The notes: generated from the letters alone by a model not told the origin. DNA of 64,000 bases from Pseudomonadota bacterium (GCA_023423695.1 JAFAFA010000126.1:62001-126000), one strand, 5' to 3'. Numbered from the stretch's first letter, positions 1 to 8,446 are shown. A program made the numbers and translations.

Positions 1-132
1 GGCGCCAACCCGATCAGCATCGTCGTGCCCTGCCACCGGGTGATCGGCTCCGCCGGGGCGCTGACCGGCTATGGCGGCGGGGTGGAGCGCAAGCGCTGGC
101 TGCTGGCCCATGAAGGCGTGGCGTTGCGATAG
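1..132 (+). CDS. ogt: Methylated-DNA--protein-cysteine methyltransferase, C-terminal fragment
   Basis: The window opens inside this gene; 43 codons and the TAG stop are visible. The fragment contains VVPCHRVIG, the family's alkyl-acceptor motif, with the reactive Cys in PCHR, followed by the conserved GLTGY-like stretch GALTGYGGGVERKRWLLAHE. The enzyme removes alkyl groups from O6-alkylguanine in DNA by irreversible transfer to that Cys. Whether the full protein is a stand-alone Ogt or the C-terminal half of an Ada-type regulator cannot be seen from here. Confidence 0.9.
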   Translation, partial: GANPISIVVPCHRVIGSAGALTGYGGGVERKRWLLAHEGVALR

Positions 133-255
133 GGAGCCGCGCCTCTACCGCTTTTGCGCAGCGCACTTTGCGGCTCCGCTCCGGTTGTTGAAGGGAGGGG
201 CGACGTGGCCGGTCAGCCGGCCGGCGCCATCACCACGCCAACGAAAGGGAGCGCC

Positions 256-537
256 ATGAGCGACAAGAACGACCAGAACCGGACCGCAGGCGACAACGAG
301 CGCATGAAGGGCGTGATCGACCAGGCCAAGGACACGGCTGCCGGCGATCTGTCCGGCCACGAGCAGGACGGGCGCAAGGGCGGCGAGCAGATCAGGCGCG
401 CCGTCGACGCCATGTCCACCGGCAACACGCCGCGGTCCGGTGACGACCCGCAGCACATCACCGGCGACACCACACGCACGCCGATGCCGGACGAGACCGG
501 CGGTGAAGGCGCGAAGCGGCGGGGTCGGGACAAGTAG
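256..537 (+). CDS. Small hydrophilic protein of unknown function (93 aa)
   Basis: I do not recognise this gene. The ATG at 256 is preceded by AAAGGGA, 5 bases upstream, which favours it over in-frame starts nearer position 154. The product begins MSDKNDQNRTAGDNERMKGV, has no hydrophobic segment and is rich in Asp, Gly, Arg, Thr and Lys, so it is probably soluble and poorly structured. The stretch VIDQAKDTAAGDLSG loosely recalls CsbD-type stress proteins, but that is only an impression. It stands alone between the alkyltransferase and the convergent bdcA gene. Confidence 0.6.
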   Translation: MSDKNDQNRTAGDNERMKGVIDQAKDTAAGDLSGHEQDGRKGGEQIRRAVDAMSTGNTPRSGDDPQHITGDTTRTPMPDETGGEGAKRRGRDK

Positions 538-597
538 GAACACTAGGGCGGGGGACGGGCGTCGTCCCCCTTTTCCCCGCTGTCGGAACGCCTGGCG

Positions 598-1311
598 TCA
601 GGCGCCGAACCCGCCGTCGATGGTCTGGAACGAGCCGGTGATCATCGCAGCATGCGGGCCGGCGACATAGGCGGTCAGCTCGGCGACCTCGTCGGCGTGG
701 ATATAGCGCTTGATCGCCATGAATTCCTTCATGGCGGGCGCCATCGGCCCGTCGGCCGGATTCATGTCGCTGTCGGTCGGACCCGGCTGGATGGCGTTTA
801 CGGTGATGCCGCGGTGGCCGAAATCGCGGGCGAGGCCGCGCACCATGCTCTGGACCGCCGACTTGGTCATGCCATAGGCGGCGCCACCGGCGAAGGGCAC
901 GCGGTCGCCGTTGACCGACCCGATGACGATGATGCGCCCACCGTCGTTCATGCGCCGGGCCGCTTCGACCGCCGCATGGTAGGGCGCACGGACATTGATG
1001 TCGATCATCCGGTCGACGGCGTCGGGATCGAAGGTCAGCGGATCGCCGATGATCGCGGTGCCAGCATTGACGACCAGCACGTCCAGCGCGCCGCGATCCG
1101 CCACGGTGGCGATCAGGGCGTCGCGGTCGGCGCTGTCGGTGCGGATGGCCTCCGCGCCGGTTTCGGCAGCGAGGGCCTCGGCGGCGTCCTTCGACCCGGC
1201 ATAGGTGAAGGCGACGGTGCCGCCGGCCTTGGCGAAGCGGCGGACGATGGCCTTGCCGATGCCGCGGCTGCCGCCGAGGACCAGGATCTTGCGGCCGGTG
1301 AACTCACCCAT
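598..1311 (-). CDS. bdcA: SDR-family oxidoreductase, BdcA-like (biofilm dispersal mediator)
   Basis: This 237-residue short-chain dehydrogenase has the NAD(P)-binding motif GGSRGIG (residues 13-19), NAG at about 82-84, and a catalytic Ser132/Tyr146/Lys150 set (GSVNGDR, YGMTK). It closely resembles E. coli BdcA as I remember it: shared phrases are FTYAGSKDAAE, TDSADRDA, APYHA.VEAARRM and GSVNGDR. E. coli BdcA is reported to bind c-di-GMP and promote biofilm dispersal. The divergent TetR gene matches BdcR, so the pair is conserved as a unit. The c-di-GMP role here is inferred from homology, and the substrate of the dehydrogenase fold is unknown. Confidence 0.85.
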   Translation of the reverse strand: MGEFTGRKILVLGGSRGIGKAIVRRFAKAGGTVAFTYAGSKDAAEALAAETGAEAIRTDSADRDALIATVADRGALDVLVVNAGTAIIGDPLTFDPDAVDRMIDINVRAPYHAAVEAARRMNDGGRIIVIGSVNGDRVPFAGGAAYGMTKSAVQSMVRGLARDFGHRGITVNAIQPGPTDSDMNPADGPMAPAMKEFMAIKRYIHADEVAELTAYVAGPHAAMITGSFQTIDGGFGA

Positions 1312-1332
1312 GATGCGCTCCTTGAGAAAATG

Positions 1333-1393
1333 TAGTGAGCGCTATATAAAGTCGGGCAGGGGGTTTGTGCAAGGAGAAATATAGTGGTCGCTA
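1333..1393. promoter_or_regulatory. Twin TetR (BdcR) operators between bdcA and bdcR
   Basis: Two near-identical dyads are present: TAGTGAGCGCTA at 1333-1344 and TAGTGGTCGCTA at 1382-1393, fitting TAGYGNNCRCTA. One lies 22 bases upstream of the bdcA start and the other overlaps the GTG start of bdcR. Their centres are 49 bases apart. This fits a TetR repressor controlling both divergent genes, including its own translation start region. The repeats are visible; the binding is inferred. Confidence 0.7.
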
Positions 1394-2001
1394 CAAAAAT
1401 GCCGCCCACAGCAACATGCGGGTCGCGGGGACGGCGGCGGTCCTTCGATGTGGACGAGGCGGTCGAGACCGCGATGAAGCTGTTCCATGCGCGCGGCTAC
1501 GACGCCGTGGGCGTCGCCGAGCTGGGGGCGGAGCTGGGGATCAAGCCGCCGAGCTTCTATGCGGCGTTCGGCAGCAAGGCCGGGCTGTTCGAGCGGGCGC
1601 TTCAGCGCTATGCGTCGGGGGAGGCGAACATCTTCGCGCGGGCGCGGGCCGAGGGTGGCGGCGTGGCCGAGGTGATCGAGCGCATGCTGCTGCTGGCGGC
1701 GCGGCTCTATCCGGAGCGGAACGGCGTGGCCGGCTGCCTCGTGCTCGATGGCGCGCGCAACAGCTCCGACCCGGAGGCCTGCGCGTTGGCCGAGGCGCTG
1801 AGGAAGGCCGCCGTATCGGAACTCCGCGACTTCATCGCCGGGGAGGCGCCGGAGCGGGCCGGCGAACTGGCCGACTTCGTGGCGATTGCGATGAAGGGAA
1901 TGTCGGCGGCGGCGCGCGACGGTGCGGACGAGGCGGCGCTCACCGCCTTCGCGGAAATGGCGAGCAGCGCCTTCCGCCGCGAACTGGCGGCGGAAGGCTG
2001 A
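1384..2001 (+). CDS. bdcR: TetR-family repressor, BdcR-like
   Basis: This 205-residue regulator has an N-terminal TetR helix-turn-helix (about residues 20-70; GYDAVGVAELGAELGIKPPS then FYAAFGSKAGLF) and a C-terminal ligand-binding domain. It matches E. coli BdcR in FGSKAGLF and in the LFH..G.DAV.VAE pattern. GTG at 1384 is chosen because AAGGAG lies 7 bases upstream; an in-frame ATG occurs at 1399. It is transcribed divergently from bdcA, and one operator copy covers its start codon, so autorepression is likely. Confidence 0.85.
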   Translation: MVATKMPPTATCGSRGRRRSFDVDEAVETAMKLFHARGYDAVGVAELGAELGIKPPSFYAAFGSKAGLFERALQRYASGEANIFARARAEGGGVAEVIERMLLLAARLYPERNGVAGCLVLDGARNSSDPEACALAEALRKAAVSELRDFIAGEAPERAGELADFVAIAMKGMSAAARDGADEAALTAFAEMASSAFRRELAAEG

Positions 2002-2022
2002 TTTGGGGGACTGAGCCGGCGA

Positions 2023-2943
2023 TCAGGCCGGCATGGCGTCGCGCGGGATGATGGCGCCGCGGTGCTGGATGACGGCGGCGGCCAGCTTGTGGGCGGCTCG
2101 GGCGGCGTCGGCCGGGCCTTCGCCGCGCAGGCGGGCGGCAAGATAGCCGGCGCTGAAGCTGTCGCCCGCCGCCGTGGTGTCGACCACCGTGGCGACCTTC
2201 TGGGCCGGCACTTCAATAACCTCGCCGTTCTCGATCACCACGCAGCCGGGCTGTTCCAGCTTCAGGACGATCTCGGTGACGCCGGCGTTGCGGACGCGGG
2301 CCAGCACGGCGTCGGCTTCGGCGTCGCCGTAGAGGTCGCGCAGGTCGGTGACGCCGGGCAGCGCGATGTCGGTCAGCCGCAGCATGCGGTCGAAGGCGGT
2401 GCGGGCGGTCCCGATGTCCGGCCACAGGCGCGGGCGCCAGTTGGTGTCGAAGGCGACCTTGCCGCCGCGCGCCCGCACCCGCTGCAACACCTCGAACAAG
2501 CGCTCGCGGCCCTGCTCGCCCAGGATGGCGATGCTGATGCCGGACAGATAGACGACGCCGTAGCCCTCCAGCGCCGCAGACAGTTCCGGCGTCTGGGGCA
2601 GGGCGAACAGCTCGCGCGCGGGTGCCCGGTCGCGCCAGTAGAGGAAGCGGCGCTCGCCGCTGGCATCCGTCTCGATCAAATAGAGGCCGGGCAGGCGGTT
2701 CGGCACCCGCAGGACGTGGGACGTGCCGACACCCTCCGCCGCCCAGGCGGCGACCATGTCGTCGCTGATGCTGTCGTCGCCGAGTGCGGTGACGTAATCG
2801 ACCGGCGTGCCCAGCCGCGCCAGATAGACCGCGGTGTTCAGCGTGTCGCCGCCGAAGCCCATGGTCAGCGACCCGTCCGGCCGGCGGAACATCTCGATCA
2901 TGCATTCGCCGAGCGCGGCGACGCGGTTGGGCGTGTCGGTCAT
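2023..2943 (-). CDS. kdgK: 2-dehydro-3-deoxygluconokinase (KDG kinase)
   Basis: A PfkB-family sugar kinase of 306 residues. It has the N-terminal GGDTLNTAVYLARLG substrate-binding region and the C-terminal DTTAAGDSFSAGYLA motif with the catalytic Asp. The ATG at 2943 has GGAGAAG just upstream, which beats a start five codons earlier. The enzyme phosphorylates 2-keto-3-deoxygluconate to KDPG, the step where uronate and pectin breakdown enters the Entner-Doudoroff route. It is the last gene of a run uxaC-uxaA-EamA-kdgK. KDPG aldolase is not in the window. Confidence 0.88.
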   Translation of the reverse strand: MTDTPNRVAALGECMIEMFRRPDGSLTMGFGGDTLNTAVYLARLGTPVDYVTALGDDSISDDMVAAWAAEGVGTSHVLRVPNRLPGLYLIETDASGERRFLYWRDRAPARELFALPQTPELSAALEGYGVVYLSGISIAILGEQGRERLFEVLQRVRARGGKVAFDTNWRPRLWPDIGTARTAFDRMLRLTDIALPGVTDLRDLYGDAEADAVLARVRNAGVTEIVLKLEQPGCVVIENGEVIEVPAQKVATVVDTTAAGDSFSAGYLAARLRGEGPADAARAAHKLAAAVIQHRGAIIPRDAMPA

Positions 2944-3012
2944 GTTTCTTCTCCACAAGCCGGGATCGCACCGGCAAAACCTATTTCATGCCGTTAAACG
3001 GCGAACCATTCA

Positions 3013-3996
3013 TCACACCGCGGAGCGGCGTAGTTGCGCCCGCATCCGTTCGCGGTGCGCGGTGTAGAGGCCACTGGCGATGATCACGCCGGTACCGACG
3101 AAGGTCCAATGGTCGGGCACCGCGCCGAAGACGAGAAAGCCAAGCGCGGTCGACCAGATCAGCTGGACGTAGGTGAAGGGCGCCAGCACCGATGCTTCGC
3201 CCTGGCGGTAGGCCAGGATCAGCAGCCATTGCGCCGCTGTGTAGACCAGCCCGATGAAGACGCCGAGCAGCATCTCCCACGGCGTCGGCCATGCCGCGTG
3301 CAGGGGAAGCAGCGCCGTCAGAACGATCAGGCCGGTCAGCGCGCTCCACACCATGGTGGTCAGCGGGTTCTCCTGCACCGTCATCTTGCGCGTCGCAACC
3401 AGGCCCAAAGCCCAGCTGAAGGCGGTCAGGATGGGCAGAAGCGAGGCGGACTGGAAGCCGTCCGCCCCCGGCCGGATGACGATGATGACGCCGGCAAGCC
3501 CGACCAGCAGCGCCGCCCAGCGGCGGATGCCGACCGTCTCCTTCAGCAGAAGGATCGACAGCACGGTGACGAAGACGGGAGAGACGAAGCTGATCGCCGC
3601 GGCCTCCGCCAGCGGCAGATGCTGCATCGCCATGATGAAGAACAGCGCCGAGCCCAGCATGCCCAGGCCCCGCAGGACCTGCAGCCCCGGCCGCGTCGTC
3701 TTGAAGACCCGCAGCGATCCGCCGCGCAGCGCCAGCGGCATCACCAGAGCGGTAAAGACGACATAGCGCATCCAGGCGATCTCGACCGGCGGCAGGGTCC
3801 GGGCGAGATATTTCGCCGTGGCGTCGGAGCAGGACAGGCAGGCCACCGCCAGCACCACCAGCAGGATCGCCCGCATCGGCTCCGTGCCCTTGGAGCCCGA
3901 TCCGGCCGTTGGATTGACCGTCGGCTGGATCGGCGTCTGCGGAGCGTTCACCGGTTCGGGACCGGTCTCGGTGCGGGGTGTGGAACTGTCGGGCAT
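3013..3996 (-). CDS. EamA/DMT-family membrane transporter
   Basis: The 327-residue product has a roughly 40-residue polar N-terminal tail and then about ten hydrophobic segments in two halves, typical of the drug/metabolite transporter superfamily with duplicated EamA domains. The repeat starts are visible at MRAILLVVLAVACLSCSDA and again near LLPILTAFSWALGLVATRK. It sits 42 bases after uxaA and 69 bases before kdgK in the same direction, so it may move a uronate, KDG or another pathway metabolite. That role is inferred from context; family membership does not fix the substrate. An alternative start is the internal Met at MRAILL. Confidence 0.8.
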   Translation of the reverse strand: MPDSSTPRTETGPEPVNAPQTPIQPTVNPTAGSGSKGTEPMRAILLVVLAVACLSCSDATAKYLARTLPPVEIAWMRYVVFTALVMPLALRGGSLRVFKTTRPGLQVLRGLGMLGSALFFIMAMQHLPLAEAAAISFVSPVFVTVLSILLLKETVGIRRWAALLVGLAGVIIVIRPGADGFQSASLLPILTAFSWALGLVATRKMTVQENPLTTMVWSALTGLIVLTALLPLHAAWPTPWEMLLGVFIGLVYTAAQWLLILAYRQGEASVLAPFTYVQLIWSTALGFLVFGAVPDHWTFVGTGVIIASGLYTAHRERMRAQLRRSAV

Positions 3997-4038
3997 GGCG
4001 CCGGCTCGTCATCGGTCATGGTTAAGGGGGCGGACCCC

Positions 4039-5574
4039 TTACATAACCGCTCCCATCTGCCAAGGAGCGAATTCATCGGCGCCGACGCCGAGTTCCTCGC
4101 TCTTGGTCTTGCGGCCCGACGCGGTGTCGAGAACCAGCTGGAAGATCGCGCGGCCGACCTCCTCGATCGAGGCGTCGCCGGTGGCGATGGCGCCGCAATC
4201 GATGTCCATGTCGTCCGGCATCTTGCGGAACAACTCGCTGTTGGTCGCCAGCTTCAGGCTGGGCGTCGGCTTGCAGCCGAAGACCGAACCGCGGCCGGTG
4301 GTGAAGCACAGCACGTTGGCGCCGCCCGCCACCTGACCGGTCGCCGAAACCGGATCGTAGCCGGGAGTGTCCATGAAAACGAAGCCTTTCTCGGTGATCG
4401 GCTCGGCATAGCGGTAGACGGCGGCCATTGGGGTGGTGCCTCCCTTGGCGACCGCGCCCAGCGACTTCTCCAGGATGGTGGTCAGGCCGCCCTTCTTGTT
4501 GCCGGGCGACGGGTTGTTGTTCATCTCGCCGCCGGTGCGGCTGGTGTAGTCCTCCCACCAGCCGATGCGCTCGACCAGCGCCTCGCCCACCTCGCGGCGG
4601 ACGGCGCGGCGGGTCAGCAGATGCTCGGCGCCGTAGACCTCCGGCGTCTCGCTCAGCACGGCGGTGCCGCCGTTGCGGACCAGCAGGTCGACGGCATAGC
4701 CCAGCGCCGGGTTGGCGGTGATGCCGGAATAGCCGTCGGAGCCGCCGCATTGCAGCGCCAGCGTCAGGTGGCTGGCCGGCAGGGTCTGGCGGGTGACGTC
4801 GTTGACCTCCGGCAGCAGCGCCTCGATCCGGCGGATGCCCTCGCGGGCCGCCGCGGCGGTGCCGCCCATGTCCTGGATGCCGATAGGGATGACGCGGGCG
4901 CCGGCCTCAAGGCCGGTGGCCTCCATCAGCTTGTCGATCTGGTTCACCTCGCAGCCGAGGCCCAGCAGGATCACCGCGGCGAAGTTGGGGTGGCGGGCGT
5001 AACCGGCGATGGTCCGGCGCAGGGTGTCCATCACCTCGCCGCTGCCGGCCATGCCGCAGCCGTAGCCGTGGGTCAGCGCGACGACGCCGTCGATGTTGGG
5101 ATAGGCGGCCAACGCGGGGCCGCGGAAATGGTCGGCGATCATCCGCGCCGCGGTGGCGGAGCAGTTCACCGAGGTCAGCACGCCGATGTAGTTGCGGGTG
5201 GCGACGCGGCCGTCCGGGCGCAGGATGCCCTGGAAGGTGGCGCGCTCGGCCTCCGGAATCATATCGACCGGATGGACGTCGGCACCGAACGCGTAATCGC
5301 GCTCGAAATCGCTGCCCATGCTCATGTTGTGGACGTGGACATGGTCGCCCGGCTGGATCGCCGCGGTGGCGAAGCCGATGACCTGATTGTATTTGCGCAC
5401 CGGCTCGCCCGGTGCGATGGCGCGCACCGCGACCTTGTGCCCGGCCGGCACCGGCCCGGTGGTCGCGACGCCAGAGACCTCGGCGGTGCCGGGCAGGGTG
5501 ATGCCGGGCTCCAGGTCGGCGCCGGCGACGACGACGTTGTCGGCGGGGTGCAGGCGGATGGTCAGCGATGCCAT
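4039..5574 (-). CDS. uxaA: Altronate dehydratase
   Basis: This 511-residue protein has the two-part UxaA architecture: a small N-terminal SAF-like domain (about residues 1-100, including HKVAVRAIAPGEPVRKYNQV) and a long C-terminal dehydratase domain (NCSATAA, THGYGCGMAG, LQCGGSDGYSG). It dehydrates D-altronate to 2-keto-3-deoxygluconate in galacturonate catabolism. The ATG at 5574, beginning MASLTIRLHPAD, has GAGG about 11 bases upstream; further upstream the frame runs into the intergenic repeat. A relative acting on another sugar acid cannot be excluded, but uxaC next door supports the call. Confidence 0.88.
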   Translation of the reverse strand: MASLTIRLHPADNVVVAGADLEPGITLPGTAEVSGVATTGPVPAGHKVAVRAIAPGEPVRKYNQVIGFATAAIQPGDHVHVHNMSMGSDFERDYAFGADVHPVDMIPEAERATFQGILRPDGRVATRNYIGVLTSVNCSATAARMIADHFRGPALAAYPNIDGVVALTHGYGCGMAGSGEVMDTLRRTIAGYARHPNFAAVILLGLGCEVNQIDKLMEATGLEAGARVIPIGIQDMGGTAAAAREGIRRIEALLPEVNDVTRQTLPASHLTLALQCGGSDGYSGITANPALGYAVDLLVRNGGTAVLSETPEVYGAEHLLTRRAVRREVGEALVERIGWWEDYTSRTGGEMNNNPSPGNKKGGLTTILEKSLGAVAKGGTTPMAAVYRYAEPITEKGFVFMDTPGYDPVSATGQVAGGANVLCFTTGRGSVFGCKPTPSLKLATNSELFRKMPDDMDIDCGAIATGDASIEEVGRAIFQLVLDTASGRKTKSEELGVGADEFAPWQMGAVM

Positions 5575-5604
5575 GGGAAGATGTCCTCGAGGAGACGTGG
5601 TGTT

Positions 5605-5815
5605 CCCTCTCCCGCCTCCCGCACAAACTTCGTTTGTGCCGACGGCGTCAGGCGGATCGAACATCCGCTGAGGGCCCCGGGAGAGGGAGGGGACCCACGA
5701 AGTGGAGAGGGTGAGGGGGCCAGAATCCCGGAGCGCATGGCTTCGTGCCTAACCCCTCACCCTTCCCACCGCTTCGCGGCGGGCCCCCTCCCTCTCCCCG
5801 GACGGGAGAGGGAGG
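5605..5815. repeat. Compound palindromic intergenic repeat between uxaC and uxaA
   Basis: About 210 bases are packed with inverted repeats. CCCTCTCCCG (5605-5614) pairs with CGGGAGAGGG at 5678-5687 or 5803-5812. Inside are the hairpins GCACAAAC/GTTTGTGC (5621-5639) and GCGGAT/ATCCGC (5652-5668). A final 12-bp stem, CCTCCCTCTCCC/GGGAGAGGGAGG, lies at 5787-5815. I see no protein here. It looks like a MITE-like or REP-type element inserted between two co-directional genes, where it may act as an attenuator or mRNA stabiliser. Confidence 0.6.
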
Positions 5816-5824
5816 TTCAACCAA

Positions 5825-7225
5825 TCACAGCTTGTAGGCGTTCTTGGCGAGGCGGTAGGCGAGGTCGACGGCCAGTTCCGCGGCCTCGTCCTCGGCCAGC
5901 CGGTGTTCGGCGACCAGACGGGCGAGGAAGCTGCAATCGACGCGGCGCGACACGTCGTGGCGGGCCGGGATCGAGCAGAAGGCGCGGGTGTCGTCGTTGA
6001 AGCCGACGGTGTTGTAGAAGCCGGCGGTTTCCGTGATCATCTCGCGGTAGCGGCGCATGCCCTCGGGGCTGTCGTGGAACCACCAGGCCGGGCCGACGCG
6101 CAGCGCCGGGTAATGGCCGGCCAGCGGCGCCAGCTCGCGGGCGTAGCTGTCCTCGTCCAGCGTGAACAGGATGATGGTCAGGTCGCGCTCGTTGCCGAAG
6201 CGGTCGAGCAGCGGCTTCAGCGCCCGCACATACTCGGTGCCGCTGGGGATGTCCGCACCCTTGTCGCGGCCGAAACGCTCGAATACCAGGCTGTTGTGGT
6301 TGCGGAAGGAGCCGGGATGGATCTGCATGACCAGACCGTCCTCCAGGCTCATCCGCGCCATTTCGGTCAGCATCTGGGCGCGGAACAGCTCGGCCTCATT
6401 GGCCGTGGCGCCGCCGCGGCGGACGATGTCGAACAGCGTCTCGGCCTCGGCGCGCGGCAGATCGGCGGTCGCCGCCGTCGGGTGGCCGTGGTCGGTCGAG
6501 GTGGCGCCGAAGCTCTTGAAATACTGGCGGCGGTCGGCGAGGGCGGCGAGGTAGCCGTCCCAGGTCGAGGTGTCCTTGCCGGTGATGCGGGCCAGCTCGG
6601 CGAGGTTCTCGCGGAAGCCCTCGAACTCCGGATCGACGACCGGATCGGGACGGAAGGCGGTGATGACCCGGCCCTTCCAGCCGCTTTCGCGGATCGCCTT
6701 ATGGTGCTCCAGCGGGTCGAGCGGCGATTCGGTGGTCGCCAGCACTTCCAGGTTGAAGCGCTCGAACAGGGCGCGCGGACGGAACTCCGGCTTGCGCAGG
6801 CACTCTTCGATCTGGTCGTAGATGCGGTCGGCGCTGGCGGCGCTCAGCCGTTCGGTGACGCCGAACACCGTCTCGAAGGCGTGGGTCAGCCACATCGAGG
6901 TGGGCGTGCCGCGGAACAGGTGCCAGTTGGAGGCCAGCAGGCGCCAGATGGCGCGCGAGTCGGACGAGGTCTCCCCGCCGTCCTTGCGCGGCACGCCCAG
7001 CTGCTCCAGCGGAATTCCCTGGCTGTACAGCATGCGGAAGGCATAATGGTCGGGCTTGACGAACAGGCTCGCCGGGTCGGGGAACGCCTCGTCCTTCGCG
7101 AACCAGGACGGATCGGTGTGGCCGTGCGGGCTGATGATCGGCAGGGCGCTGACTTCGCCGTAGAGGCGCCGCGCGATGTCGCGCTGCGTTGGGTCGCTCG
7201 GGAACAGACGGTCGGGATGAAGCAT
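5825..7225 (-). CDS. uxaC: Glucuronate/galacturonate isomerase (uronate isomerase)
   Basis: The 466-residue product matches the UxaC family (E. coli about 470). It has the N-terminal metal-site motif SPHGHTDPSWFA, plus RAIWRLLASNWHLFRGTPT and the late AWWFHDSPEGMRRYREMITE region. It isomerises D-galacturonate to tagaturonate and D-glucuronate to fructuronate. ATG 7225 (MLHPDRLFPSD) is chosen because homologues start there and AGAGG lies about 8 bases upstream. A GntR-type operator sits about 95 bases upstream. It appears to be the first gene of the uxaC-uxaA-EamA-kdgK run, with a palindromic repeat before uxaA. Confidence 0.9.
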   Translation of the reverse strand: MLHPDRLFPSDPTQRDIARRLYGEVSALPIISPHGHTDPSWFAKDEAFPDPASLFVKPDHYAFRMLYSQGIPLEQLGVPRKDGGETSSDSRAIWRLLASNWHLFRGTPTSMWLTHAFETVFGVTERLSAASADRIYDQIEECLRKPEFRPRALFERFNLEVLATTESPLDPLEHHKAIRESGWKGRVITAFRPDPVVDPEFEGFRENLAELARITGKDTSTWDGYLAALADRRQYFKSFGATSTDHGHPTAATADLPRAEAETLFDIVRRGGATANEAELFRAQMLTEMARMSLEDGLVMQIHPGSFRNHNSLVFERFGRDKGADIPSGTEYVRALKPLLDRFGNERDLTIILFTLDEDSYARELAPLAGHYPALRVGPAWWFHDSPEGMRRYREMITETAGFYNTVGFNDDTRAFCSIPARHDVSRRVDCSFLARLVAEHRLAEDEAAELAVDLAYRLAKNAYKL

Positions 7226-7603
7226 CGGAAGCCTCTGCGCTGCAAGAGAGTGACAAAAGCAGGGTGGGGAGAAGGCGGGGTCCGTGCGGGGGACCGTCCC
7301 TACCGGCTGGCCGTATAATATTAATATATCAGATATGATTGCAAGCCCAATCATGCTTCCGCCCACCTCTTGCGCGCCCTAAGGCCTGCGCCCAGTCGCC
7401 GCACCCGCACTGTAACGGAGGCCGCAGGGACATGGCCTTTGCCGACAATCGCCCTTTCCCGGGGCGGGAGAGGGAGTTGGATGCGGTAGCCGGGCATGAT
7501 GCTGGCGATGGGTTTGACCTTGGTGAAGCGGGGCGGGTAGATTGCAGGAAACGAGGAACGTCCCACGGGCGGAAGTCCGCCGCCCCGTTACACGCCTGCC
7601 GGA
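7226..7603. other. Divergent intergenic region uxaC / gntR with operator and hairpin
   Basis: This 378-base stretch holds no convincing gene. It contains the operator at 7321-7332 and a hairpin CCCTTTCCCG/CGGGAGAGGG at 7452-7474, related to the repeat at 5605-5815. Promoters for both flanking genes must lie here, but I cannot place them with confidence. Confidence 0.6.
7321..7332. promoter_or_regulatory. Candidate GntR (FCD) operator upstream of uxaC
   Basis: TTAATATATCAG shares TAATATATCAG with the site upstream of mgsA (10743-10754). The AT-rich word is conspicuous in this GC-rich DNA and sits in the divergent space between uxaC and the gntR gene at 7604. Binding is inferred from recurrence at the locus promoters. 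Confidence 0.55.
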
Positions 7604-8386
7604 ATGGAGTCATCGGTGAAGAAGGTCGCGACGACAGACGATGAAGGCGGCCTGGCCTCTGCAACCGCCCGCCGCGCCGCGGTTCCGGCCGCGACGGTCC
7701 GGCCGCCGCGCCGCGCCGCGACGGTGGCGTCGCGCATCTACCGCGACCTGCGGGCGGAGATCGTGTCGCTGAAGCGCAAGCCCGGCGATGCCATCGCCGA
7801 AAAGCAGATCGCCGAGACCTACGGCGTCAGCCGCACGCCGGTGCGCGAAGCGGTGCTGAAACTGGCCGACGAGGGGCTGATCGAGATCTTCCCGCAATCC
7901 GGCACCTTCGTGGCGCGCATCCCGCTGGACGTCCTGCCGGAAGCCTTTGCCATCCGCAAGGCGCTGGAAGAGGCGACGGTGCGCTATGCCGCGGCGCGTG
8001 CCACGCGCAGCCAGATCGCAGCGCTGCGAGCCAACCTGGAACTGCAGAAGGAGATGCAGGAGGCCGCCGATTTCCCCGGCTTTCACCAGGCCGACGAGGC
8101 GTTCCACGCGCTGGTCGCGGAGATCGCCGGCTATCCTGGATTCTGGACGCTGATCCAGCAGACCAAGGTGCAGATCGACCGCTACCGCCTGCTGACCCTG
8201 CCGGTGCTCGGCCGTGTCGCCGAGGTGATCGCCGAGCACACCGCCATCGTCGATGCCATCGCGGCCAACGATCCGGCCGCCGCCGCCAAGGCGCTGGACG
8301 AGCATCTGGATGACCTGCAGATCTCGGTCGCCGACATCCGGCGCGACTATCCGCGCTACTTCACCGCACCCGGCGACCTCGCCTGA
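7604..8386 (+). CDS. FadR/GntR (FCD) transcriptional regulator, copy 1 of two paralogues
   Basis: A 260-residue regulator: an Arg/Ala-rich N-terminal tail (1-40), a winged helix (about 41-110, with YGVSRTPVREAVLKLADEGL) and an FCD effector domain (about 120-245, EEATVRYAAARATRS and FHALVAEIAGYPGFWTLIQQ). It is strikingly similar to the second GntR gene at 11253-12011, so the two arose by duplication. It is transcribed away from uxaC. FCD proteins commonly sense sugar acids; a uronate or KDG-related effector is inferred. GTG 7616, with GGAG 6 bases upstream, could be the true start. Confidence 0.85.
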   Translation: MESSVKKVATTDDEGGLASATARRAAVPAATVRPPRRAATVASRIYRDLRAEIVSLKRKPGDAIAEKQIAETYGVSRTPVREAVLKLADEGLIEIFPQSGTFVARIPLDVLPEAFAIRKALEEATVRYAAARATRSQIAALRANLELQKEMQEAADFPGFHQADEAFHALVAEIAGYPGFWTLIQQTKVQIDRYRLLTLPVLGRVAEVIAEHTAIVDAIAANDPAAAAKALDEHLDDLQISVADIRRDYPRYFTAPGDLA

Positions 8387-8414
8387 GGCCCGGGAAGAGA
8401 GATGCCGGGAGGGA

Positions 8415-8432
8415 GGGGGCCCGGCGGCCCCC
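8415..8432. terminator. Hairpin between convergent gntR and kdgF
   Basis: GGGGGCC (8415-8421), loop CGGC, then GGCCCCC (8426-8432), followed by TTT. It lies between the stop codons of two convergent genes, 29 bases after gntR and 15 bases before the kdgF stop. Confidence 0.5.
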
Positions 8433-8446
8433 TTTCCCCGCAGCTC

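Noticed and set aside
3034..6000. A 988-codon open frame on the plus strand opposite the transporter and uxaA genes
   Set aside because: It is the antisense shadow of well-recognised genes in GC-rich DNA. Its product is low-complexity Arg/Gln/Gly/Asp-rich without domain patterns.
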